Origin: CAHJWO01 sp964245885
GTDB lineage: Bacteria > Verrucomicrobiota > Verrucomicrobiia > Chthoniobacterales > SZAS-18
Direction of reading: 5' to 3'
DNA length: 11,860 bases
Assembly (NCBI GenBank): GCA_964245885.1
Contig: CAXTOX010000125.1
Span: 1-11,860, forward strand
In this document: one piece after another, positions 1 to 5,908 of the stretch
Layout of the letters: each line of letters starts with the position of its first letter
Numbering within the stretch: position 1 is the stretch's first letter
Made by a program: the position numbers and the translations under genes
The notes under the pieces: model-generated
Seen by the model: only the letters and a program-made list of their open reading frames with translations
Databases searched by the model: none
Told to the model about the DNA's origin: nothing

Positions 1-8
1 GTTCTCTT

Positions 9-54
9 CCCACGGCTCACGCCGTGGGCTAATTTCTTGCGCCCCTGCCGGGGC
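9..54. repeat. Tandem palindromic (REP/BIME-like) element
   Basis: Two perfect hairpins lie side by side. The first has an 8-bp stem (CCCACGGC, 9-16, with GCCGTGGG, 21-28) and a TCAC loop. The second has a 5-bp stem (GCCCC, 41-45, with GGGGC, 50-54) and a TGCC loop. From memory, 'cacggc-tcac-gccgtg' followed by a second GC-rich hairpin is a common dispersed intergenic repeat in Planctomycetes and Verrucomicrobia. That family link is recall, not a search result. It lies about 80 bp upstream of the riboswitch and may have terminated an upstream gene outside the window, although no T-run follows. Confidence 0.6.
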
Positions 55-133
55 TTCCAAGGCATCAAGCTGTAACACCACCCGTCCGCATCCCGGCTTG
101 ACAGGAGGGAAGACCTGGCGAACCCTCGCCGCA

Positions 134-330
134 GTTCTTTGCAGAAAATTCAATGTCCGTGGACCGAACGATGGAATCCCGTGAAAACCGGGAGCAGTTG
201 CGCTGCTGTAACTGGAGACGACTTCCCAGAATGCCAATCTTGCGAGTAATCGCGGGGTGAAGGCGGGAAGAAGGATGGACGGCTGAGGTGAAAACCTCGT
301 CCGCCCGAGAAACCAGGAGTCAGAACACTT
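134..330 (+). ncRNA. Cobalamin (B12) riboswitch
   Basis: The core is recognisable in order. GGAATCCCGTGAAAACCGGG (171-191 area) matches the 'GGGAAtcCGGTGxxAAxxCCGG' core. It is followed by GCAG...GCTGCTGTAACTGG (about 192-216), then GCCA (about 233), GGTGAAGGCGGGAAG (about 256-270), a variable arm closed by GAGGT-GAAA-ACCTC, and a B12-box-like CCAGGAGTCAGAAC (313-326). AGTTCT near 133-138 could pair with AGAAC (322-326) as the closing stem, so the boundaries are approximate. The family binds adenosyl- or other cobalamins and usually shuts off B12 uptake or biosynthesis genes when B12 is plentiful. Here the next gene is a PEP-CTERM exported protein 200 nt downstream. The class is fairly certain; the ligand subtype and the mode of control cannot be read from the sequence. 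Confidence 0.88.
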
Positions 331-348
331 CGCCGGTCCGCTCTCATT

Positions 349-401
349 CGTCCGGCCCCGTGTGTGCGGGAGTCCGGACGGCAAAACTTCTTCGCAAGAA
401 G
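349..401 (+). promoter_or_regulatory. Structured leader: two hairpins downstream of the riboswitch
   Basis: Between the aptamer and the first gene are two strong hairpins. CGTCCGG (349-355) pairs with CCGGACG (374-380) and encloses CCCG/CGGG (357-360 with 367-370). Then CTTCTT (387-392) pairs with AAGAAG (396-401) over a CGC loop. They could be part of the riboswitch expression platform or simply RNA-stabilising structure. Folding was judged by eye only. Confidence 0.45.
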
Positions 402-413
402 GAAGTGATGAGG

Positions 414-459
414 GATCAGGAGGACGCCCTGGCGCTTGTTCACTCCCTGGTCTGTTTTT
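414..459 (+). terminator. Possible riboswitch-linked intrinsic terminator
   Basis: GATCAGG (414-420) can pair with CCTGGTC (446-452), with one G-U pair. AG (421-422) with CT (443-444) extends the stem across one bulged C. The 3' arm is followed by TGTTTTTC (453-460), a five-T run. This has the shape of a weak rho-independent terminator between the riboswitch and the start codon. The loop is long (about 20 nt) and the stem imperfect. Translational control by the hairpin at 497-533 is an equally good or better explanation. Confidence 0.3.
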
Positions 460-496
460 CAAAAAACAGGATCAAAGCTGTCCTGTGCTGCGGTGT

Positions 497-533
497 CGTC
501 TGGTCTCTTGCCAACCCAAAAAGAGACCAGATG
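497..533 (+). promoter_or_regulatory. Hairpin sequestering ribosome-binding site and start codon
   Basis: CTGGTCTCTT (500-509) is perfectly complementary to AAGAGACCAG (521-530) across an 11-nt loop. Pairing continues with 499-531 (T-A), 498-532 (G-U) and 497-533 (C-G), so the purine-rich AAGAGA and the ATG at 531-533 lie inside the stem. In a cobalamin riboswitch leader this is the expected place for translational control. It can be read directly as a 13-pair stem, but its regulatory use is inferred. Confidence 0.6.
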
Positions 534-2099
534 AAAAAACAGAAAACACTGCCGTTAATTACCGGCGCTCTGCTTCTGAGCGCCACCGCCGTGCCCCGCG
601 CCTCCGCGCAGGCCATCGGCTACGCCAGCGGGGTCGTCGATTACACCGCCGGCGCGGGCATCAGCGCCACCTACACCAACGCGGGTTCCGCCCTGGGCAA
701 GCCGGGCGTGAGCCCCGGCGGCAGCGGCACGCTGAACCCGTTCGTGCCCAACTACACCGGCCCGGAACTGACCGGCATCGGCATGGGAGGGCAACTGACG
801 CTCGCCCTTTCCAACTTCGTCACCGTGGGACCGGCCGGCGCGCGCGAGATCGGCGTCTTCGGCAACGTGGGCATCGTCGCCGCGTCCAGCAGCCCGCCGA
901 CGGCGGGAAACCCGGCGGCGGTCTTCGGCCTGCGGAGCGTGCTGATCTCCGTCAGCGCGGACGGCACGAACTTCGTGCCGCTCAACGGCGGCGCGCTCAT
1001 CACCTCGACGCTGCCCGCCAACTACTACACGAACCCGGACACCACGAACTACAACGCCGCGCCGCCCGCCAACCCGACCTTCGCGGACTTCGGGAAACCC
1101 TTCACCGGGTTGCTCGCCGACTTCAACGGAGAAACCTACGCGCAAGCCCTCACGACGCTCAACGGCTCGGCGGGCGGCACTTGGCTCGACCTGAGTTCCA
1201 CGGGGCTGCCGCAGGTGGGTTACATCCGGTTCAGCGAACCGACCACGGGGGGAGTGAACGGAGGCGTCTTTTACCTCAACGGAGTGAGCAGTAACGAGAA
1301 CCTGATTGGCTCGGTGGTGCCGGAGCCAGGGGCCGCGGCCGTGCTGCTGGTTATCGGCGGTGCGCTTGCGCTGGGATGGAAGCTCCGCCGCGGCCGGCCC
1401 GCGGCGGTGGCGGTCGCTGTCGGACTGTGCGCGCCCGCGGGCACGGCGTCCGCGCAGATGCTCGGCTTCAACAACATCCAGAACTGGACGGGCACGGGGA
1501 GCAACGAGGCGGCAATGGTCGTGGACTGGCACGACGGCAAGACGCCGGAATCGCTCGTGTGGGGCTACCGCTGGAACGGCACGGCCACCGGCTTGCAGAT
1601 GATCCAGGCCATCGACGCGGCAGAACCGAGGCTGACGTTTTCGATCACCTTCATATACGGCGGGGCGTTCATCTACGGGATCGGGTACGACCTGAACAAC
1701 AACGGCGGGACGTTCACGACGGGCACACCCGGTTATGACGACAACGGCAACAGCACCGAAACCGGGGCGGCTTCCGATCCGGGCGACCACTACGCGGAGG
1801 GCGTTTTCTCAAAGTTCTGGGGCTACGAGATTGCCACCGGCAGCCCGTACGGAGGCGGCGGCAGTTGGTCCGATGCGCCCGTGGGCGCAAGCGACCGGCA
1901 ACTGGCCGACGGTTCGTGGGATGGGTGGAGCCTGTCGTACGACGAGACAAATTTTTCCGTCCCTCTGCCCGGTTTCCCAACGGCTGCCGCCGCGACGGTG
2001 CCCGAGCCTTCCACCCTGTTGACGGCTGGTCTGGGGCTGGCCGCCGTGGGAGCCGCATGCGCGGCGCGCCAGCGGCAGGCGGGATCGACGCGAGGATGA
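531..2099 (+). CDS. Tandem PEP-CTERM exported protein, two units in one frame
   Basis: This 522-residue protein contains two exported modules. Unit 1 has a signal peptide (MKKQK, hydrophobic 7-21, cleavage about ASA|QA at 26/27) and a Gly/Ala/Thr-rich domain with REIGVFGNVGI and VLISVSADGTNFVPL. It ends in a PEP-CTERM tail: PEP at 264-266, a hydrophobic stretch, and basic WKLRRGR at 283-289. Unit 2 follows without a stop: a second signal-peptide-like helix ending TASA|Q at 308/309, a domain with NEAAMVVDWHDGKTPES and LVWGYRWNG, and a second PEP-CTERM (PEP 491-493, hydrophobic helix, AARQRQ end). PEP-CTERM tails are normally C-terminal and processed by exosortase at the inner membrane, so an internal copy is odd. 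The ATG at 531 is chosen because it begins a clean signal peptide. An in-frame ATG at 408 with a good AAGGAAG upstream would add 41 residues that do not fit one. The gene lies under a cobalamin riboswitch, suggesting a corrinoid-related surface role (inference). Neither exported domain could be named. Confidence 0.85.
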   Translation: MKKQKTLPLITGALLLSATAVPRASAQAIGYASGVVDYTAGAGISATYTNAGSALGKPGVSPGGSGTLNPFVPNYTGPELTGIGMGGQLTLALSNFVTVGPAGAREIGVFGNVGIVAASSSPPTAGNPAAVFGLRSVLISVSADGTNFVPLNGGALITSTLPANYYTNPDTTNYNAAPPANPTFADFGKPFTGLLADFNGETYAQALTTLNGSAGGTWLDLSSTGLPQVGYIRFSEPTTGGVNGGVFYLNGVSSNENLIGSVVPEPGAAAVLLVIGGALALGWKLRRGRPAAVAVAVGLCAPAGTASAQMLGFNNIQNWTGTGSNEAAMVVDWHDGKTPESLVWGYRWNGTATGLQMIQAIDAAEPRLTFSITFIYGGAFIYGIGYDLNNNGGTFTTGTPGYDDNGNSTETGAASDPGDHYAEGVFSKFWGYEIATGSPYGGGGSWSDAPVGASDRQLADGSWDGWSLSYDETNFSVPLPGFPTAAAATVPEPSTLLTAGLGLAAVGAACAARQRQAGSTRG

Positions 2100-2842
2100 A
2101 ACGCGCCGCGTTCACGCTGGTCGAACTGCTGGTGGTCGTGGCCATCGTCGCGGTCCTGGCGGCGGTGCTGCTGCCCGTGTACTCGGCCGCGCGGGCGGCA
2201 AGTTCCAAGGCCATCGGCGCGCACTCGCTCCACGTGCTCGCCACGGCCGGGATCCTTTATCTCAACGACAACAACCACCAGTTCTGGGCGTACTCGCAGT
2301 TTCCCGTGGACGGCGGCACGCAGTGGTGGTTCGGCTGGGAATCCAACGGTTCGCGCTTTGGTACACCGGAGGGTCAGCGCACGCTGGACCTCACGCGCGG
2401 ACCGTTGGGACCCTATGCCATCGCCTCGGGCGGCGTGAAAACCGATCCTGCGTTCTCGGCGTACGGTCCGCATCTCAAGCCCAAGTACAAGAATGGCAAC
2501 TACGGTTATGGATACAATACGCTCCTCGTGAGCCAGAATTCTCTCCGCTTCAGCCATCCGGGGGACGTGGTGATGTTCGCCACGAGCGCGCAGGTGAACA
2601 CCTTCCAGGCGCCCGCGTCGGGCAGCAACCCGATGGTGGAGGAGTTCTACGAGGTCAACGACACGCAGACGACCGTACACTTTCGCGATGGCGGCAGAGC
2701 CATGGTGGTGTGCTTGGACGGAGGCATGCGCGAACTGGAGATGGACCCGAGCACGCGGGACACGCGGCTGCCCTCGGCGAACATCGGTCGTTTCGCTCCG
2801 GTAGGCAGCAAGAAGTACCTGGCCGAGGACGCGACGCCGTAG
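2096..2842 (+). CDS. Type II secretion/type IV-like pseudopilin, H-X9-DG-like
   Basis: This 248-residue protein starts with a prepilin N-terminus: MKRAA|FTLVELLVVVAIVAVLAAVLLP. It has the conserved Glu at mature position 5 (E10) and a roughly 18-residue hydrophobic helix. The residue before the cleavage point is Ala instead of the usual Gly. Downstream it resembles the H-X9-DG family of pseudopilins abundant in Planctomycetes and Verrucomicrobia: 'FRDGGRAMVVCLDGG' near the C-terminus matches FRHGGxANVxFxDGH except that the His is Asp198 (D-X9-DG). The start overlaps the previous stop as ATGA (2096-2099), and GAGG sits immediately upstream, so translation is probably coupled. Such proteins are processed by a prepilin peptidase and inserted in the inner membrane or a pseudopilus. 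No secretion machinery genes are nearby. Co-transcription with the PEP-CTERM gene places it in the same B12 regulon. Confidence 0.88.
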   Translation: MKRAAFTLVELLVVVAIVAVLAAVLLPVYSAARAASSKAIGAHSLHVLATAGILYLNDNNHQFWAYSQFPVDGGTQWWFGWESNGSRFGTPEGQRTLDLTRGPLGPYAIASGGVKTDPAFSAYGPHLKPKYKNGNYGYGYNTLLVSQNSLRFSHPGDVVMFATSAQVNTFQAPASGSNPMVEEFYEVNDTQTTVHFRDGGRAMVVCLDGGMRELEMDPSTRDTRLPSANIGRFAPVGSKKYLAEDATP

Positions 2843-2880
2843 CTTGCTTCAGGCCGCTGCGGCCAATCGTCACCCATGGT

Positions 2881-2914
2881 AGGGATGGCTCTCCGAGCCG
2901 TTCCCTAGATTTTT
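2881..2914 (+). terminator. Intrinsic terminator of the riboswitch operon (repeat copy 1)
   Basis: AGGGA-T-GGCTC (2881-2891) pairs with GAGCC-GT-TCCCT (2895-2906) over a TCC loop, followed by AGATTTTT with five T (2910-2914). It lies 38 nt after the pseudopilin stop codon. It is the plus-strand copy of the 34-bp repeat. Confidence 0.6.
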
Positions 2915-2959
2915 CTGGTGAGGAACGTCAATAGACCTCCGGCAAAAGTCGGAATTTAG

Positions 2960-3041
2960 CCGCAGATTGCGCAGATTTCCGCAGATTGGCAGAGGGGAAA
3001 GAAGCGATCTTGGTGACTCCTTTTCCTTCTTCCATCTGCGG
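2960..3041. repeat. Triple CGCAGATT repeat with an inverted copy
   Basis: CGCAGATT occurs at 2961-2968, 2970-2977 and 2980-2987 (steps of 9 and 10 bp). The opposite-orientation ATCTGCGG is at 3034-3041, and it is complementary to CCGCAGAT at 2960-2967. A 10-bp palindrome TATCCGGATA follows (3043-3052). From memory, 'ccgcagat-gcgcagat' strings are common dispersed intergenic repeats in environmental Verrucomicrobia and similar genomes. The unit is far too short for a CRISPR array. Confidence 0.55.
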
Positions 3042-3083
3042 ATATCCGGATAGGCACTTAGACGGGCGCGGTGATACCAACCC

Positions 3084-3114
3084 AAAATAGAGAGCGGCTC
3101 GGAGAGCCATCCCT
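3084..3114 (-). terminator. Intrinsic terminator of the Hsp70 operon (repeat copy 2)
   Basis: On the minus strand AGGGA-T-GGCTC (3114-3104) pairs with GAGCC-GC-TCTCT (3100-3089), with one G-U pair, over a TCC loop. ATTTT (3088-3084) follows. It lies about 45 nt past the Hsp70 stop codon and is the mirror image of the terminator-like copy at 2881-2914. The T-run is short, so efficiency is uncertain. Confidence 0.5.
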
Positions 3115-3159
3115 ACCATGGGTGACGAACGCCTGCGGCGCGCGAGGAACCAAACCGCT

Positions 3160-5898
3160 TCATCCTTTCCATTCCAACCCGAGCGGCAAACTCTCGCCGA
3201 ACGCCTCGTTGCGCTCCGCGCTCCGCATCTCGCCGCCCGCGCGCACCAGATCGACGTAGTGCTCCGGCGTGCCGTTCTTCTCCAGCCAGCCGAGGACCGC
3301 CGCGCGCGTCGGTTCCGAGAGGTCGCGGAACCGGTCGCCCGTGCGCCGGGTCAGTTGCACCAAGGCGAACGCCACTTCCTCGTCCGCGTCAAAACGCAGG
3401 AGCCGGTCGATCCATTCCTCGACGGTGTCGGTGGGCAGCAGCGTGTTGAGCGGTCCGTAGAAGGGCACGCGCGCCCCGAGCCGGCCCAATGTCCAGACCT
3501 GCGCCCGCTGCCTTCCGCCGCCGGGGCCGGTCAGGTGGTTCAACAGGAACGCGCCGAGATCGCGCTTGGCCTCGGGGTCAAGCCATTCCAGCGAACCGAG
3601 CAGCCGCCAGATTTCCGCCGCCTCGTGCGAACCCCACCCGGCGGTCGTCCCCTTGCGGATTTCGGCCAGCAACGGCGCGGCGAGCACCCTTTGCTGCCCG
3701 GCGGTCAACCCCCCGGCGATCCGTCGCCAAAGAATCCACCATTCCGCCCGGCAGAGTTCGTTCTTGGGATGGGCAACCTTCTTCTCGTGGAGACGCCACG
3801 TCTGCGCCGCGCGCCAATCGTCCACGGCGTACCCGTAGCCGGGTCGTAGGCAAAAGCCGAGAAAATTCAACCAACGCGCCTCGTGGCTCGGGCTGCGCGT
3901 CCGGGCGGGTTCGAGCTCCATCGCTTCTTCCCAGAACGCTCGCAGCAAGGACGGCGGCCAGTCCAGCCGCGCGAGGCCCACGGCGGTCGCCAACCGTTTG
4001 ACGACGCTCTCGACGGCGGCGGTGTCCTTCCCCTCAAAGGTCTCCCGCAGGAGCGTGCGTCCCTGTGCCGCCGTTTCCTCGTCCACGATGCCGGCGCGTT
4101 CGCCCTCGGCGGCGTGCGCGGCGAATTCCGTGCGGGTGGCCGCGCGCACGTCGAAGGGCAGCTTCCATTGGCGGTTGCGCTCGCCGACTTCCGCGCACCA
4201 GACTTCCAAGGTGCCGATCTCCGTCAGCCGCGCGTGCAGGCGCACGGGCACGGTGTCGCTGCCCTCCGCGCCGGGGCGTCCACGCAGGGCGGTACGGATT
4301 GGCGGCAGCGCGGTGAGTTCGAGCGGGTCGGGCACCACGACATCACCGGGTCGGTCTCCCGTGCGAGTGCTGGAAACGTACAACGGGAACTCCGCCGGCT
4401 GCCGGATGCGCAGGTCAAATGCCTGCCCTGCCAGATCGACCTCCGCGCCTTCCGGCAAACCCACCGGCGCGAGGCAGACCGCCGCCAGCTGCCCGTCCCC
4501 GCCGCGGATGCCCAGGTAGTACGCACGCGCCAATCCGCCGCTGATGCGCAGGCCGACCCCGCGACGGGCCAGCCCGAACCGCGCCGCCCCCAACGCCACC
4601 GCGAGGTCGAGCCGTTCGTTCGCCAGCACGGCCGGCCGCTGCCCGCCGTACCAGGAACCGAGCACGTCGAGGAACCGCTCGCGCAAGGTCGGCGACTCGA
4701 AGAAGCCGCCGTTGAAGAGCACCGCGTCCGGCCGCCCGCCGTGCGCGGACAGGAACGCCGCCACGTACCGGGTCACCGCCGGGTCAGGGGCGTACGGCAG
4801 TCCGAACTCCTGGAAACCCGAGCCGAACCCGCGCCGCGCCGGGCGGGCGTCCGGTCCCACGCGCGGCAGAAATCCCCCCAGGAGCAGGGCGGCGACCTCC
4901 TCGCGGGTGAGTTCCACCAGCCGCGCTCCGCCGACCAGCCGCGCGCCGGCCGCGGCCGGGAGGTTGATCGTCAGACCGGCCGGCGCGTCGGCGGCGAGGA
5001 GGGTTTCCTTCGCCTGCTGGCAGCGCCGGATGAGGGTCGCCCACTGGCGGGGTTCCAGCTTGCCGCCCAGCCGCGCCTCGACGTGGTGCGCCAGCGCGAG
5101 GTCCAGGTTGTCGCCGCCGAGGATGAGGTGGTCGCCCACCGCCAGCCGGTGAAACCGCACCGGCTCATCCGCTTCCGTCCCGGGCCGGGCTTCGATGAGC
5201 GTCAGGTCCGTCGTGCCGCCTCCGATGTCGCAGACGAGCACGCGCTGACCCGGCGCGAGCCGCTCGGCGGATTCGCCGTGCCGGGCCATCCAGGCGTAGA
5301 AGGCGGCCTGGGGTTCCTCCAGCAAGACGATCTTCGGCAACCCGGCGCGGCGGGCGGCAGTGACGGTCAGCTCACGGGCGACCTCGTCGAACGACGCCGG
5401 GATCGTGACCACCACGTCCTGCCCTTCGAGCGGCGCGTCCGGGCGGGCGGCGTTCCAGGCCGCGCGCAGGTGGCCGAGATAGCGCGCGCTGACTTCCGCC
5501 GGCGGCAGTTTCTTCGCGTCCGGCACGCCCTGCCACGGGAGCAGGTCCACCGTGCGGTCGACCCCGCTGTGACTCAACCACGATTTCGCCGACACCACCA
5601 GCCGCCCCGGCACGTCCGCGCCGCGGTCGCGCGCCAGCGCCCCGACGACGTGGTCCTCCGGTCCACCCCAGGGCAACCGCAGCGCCCCGTCCTCGAACTG
5701 ACCTACGAACGGCTCGTAGTGAAACGACGGCAGCGTGTCGCGCGCCTCGATCTCGCCGGGCGCGACGAGTTGCGGCACGGGAAAGGTCCGCGCCGTCCGC
5801 GCCGCCTCGCCCCGCGCCGCCGTGTCCACGAACGCCACGGCCGAGTTCGTCGTGCCCAGGTCGATGCCGACGACGAAGCGGGCGGGTGCCGGTTCCAT
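3160..5898 (-). CDS. Hsp70-family ATPase with DUF3731-like C-terminus
   Basis: This 912-residue protein has a complete actin/Hsp70 ATPase fold at its N-terminus: phosphate-1 motif VVGIDLGTTNSAVAF (9-23), VVVTIPASFDEVAR (162-175), LLEEPQAAFYAW (192-203), phosphate-2 motif CDIGGGTTDLTLIEA (223-237) and adenosine motif VLFNGGFFESPTLRERF (393-409). The canonical DnaK substrate-binding domain is not recognisable. Instead there is a long C-terminal part with RPGYGYAVDDWRAAQTWRL and CRAEWWILWRRIAGGL, which matches my memory of DUF3731 attached to large bacterial Hsp70 paralogues. Its client is unknown. The start at 5898 is preferred: it puts GIDLGTTN at residues 11-18, follows the glycosyltransferase stop by 10 nt, and has GAAGAA just upstream. 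An ATG at 5928 in the same frame would add 10 residues and overlap the upstream gene. The DUF2760 partner often seen with this Hsp70 type is absent here. Confidence 0.92.
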   Translation of the reverse strand: MEPAPARFVVGIDLGTTNSAVAFVDTAARGEAARTARTFPVPQLVAPGEIEARDTLPSFHYEPFVGQFEDGALRLPWGGPEDHVVGALARDRGADVPGRLVVSAKSWLSHSGVDRTVDLLPWQGVPDAKKLPPAEVSARYLGHLRAAWNAARPDAPLEGQDVVVTIPASFDEVARELTVTAARRAGLPKIVLLEEPQAAFYAWMARHGESAERLAPGQRVLVCDIGGGTTDLTLIEARPGTEADEPVRFHRLAVGDHLILGGDNLDLALAHHVEARLGGKLEPRQWATLIRRCQQAKETLLAADAPAGLTINLPAAAGARLVGGARLVELTREEVAALLLGGFLPRVGPDARPARRGFGSGFQEFGLPYAPDPAVTRYVAAFLSAHGGRPDAVLFNGGFFESPTLRERFLDVLGSWYGGQRPAVLANERLDLAVALGAARFGLARRGVGLRISGGLARAYYLGIRGGDGQLAAVCLAPVGLPEGAEVDLAGQAFDLRIRQPAEFPLYVSSTRTGDRPGDVVVPDPLELTALPPIRTALRGRPGAEGSDTVPVRLHARLTEIGTLEVWCAEVGERNRQWKLPFDVRAATRTEFAAHAAEGERAGIVDEETAAQGRTLLRETFEGKDTAAVESVVKRLATAVGLARLDWPPSLLRAFWEEAMELEPARTRSPSHEARWLNFLGFCLRPGYGYAVDDWRAAQTWRLHEKKVAHPKNELCRAEWWILWRRIAGGLTAGQQRVLAAPLLAEIRKGTTAGWGSHEAAEIWRLLGSLEWLDPEAKRDLGAFLLNHLTGPGGGRQRAQVWTLGRLGARVPFYGPLNTLLPTDTVEEWIDRLLRFDADEEVAFALVQLTRRTGDRFRDLSEPTRAAVLGWLEKNGTPEHYVDLVRAGGEMRSAERNEAFGESLPLGLEWKG

Positions 5899-5908
5899 GG
5901 CGGGTTCT

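Larger units (their letters stand above)
2867..3128. repeat. Inverted pair of a 34-bp repeat (REP pair or MITE-like)
   Basis: Positions 2867-2900 and the reverse complement of 3095-3128 are identical over 34 bp (TCGTCACCCATGG, then TAGGGATGGCTC, then TCCGAGCCG). Looser similarity continues inwards (TTCCCTAGATTTTT versus CTCTCTATTTTGGG) and outwards (GC-rich GCCGC). Each copy is itself a hairpin around GGCTC-TCC-GAGCC. The pair fills most of the gap between two convergent operons. It could be a BIME-like pair of palindromic repeats or a roughly 260-bp non-autonomous element with terminal inverted repeats. No target-site duplication was evident. Confidence 0.75.

Noticed and set aside
98..126. 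Perfect TTGACA at 98-103 as the promoter of the riboswitch transcript
   Set aside because: At 16-18 bp spacing only GC-rich, non-TATAAT-like hexamers (such as AACCCT) follow, so a sigma70 promoter is not supported.
555..1790. Long minus-strand open frame opposite the PEP-CTERM gene
   Set aside because: It is a high-GC shadow with no motif; the plus frame has signal peptides and PEP-CTERM tails.
2852..2864. GGCCG-CTG-CGGCC hairpin after the pseudopilin as the operon terminator
   Set aside because: No T-run follows. The hairpin at 2881-2914 with five T is a better candidate.
2961..2987. CGCAGATT direct repeats as a CRISPR array
   Set aside because: Units are 8 bp with 1-2 bp gaps. There are no spacers of CRISPR length and no cas genes.
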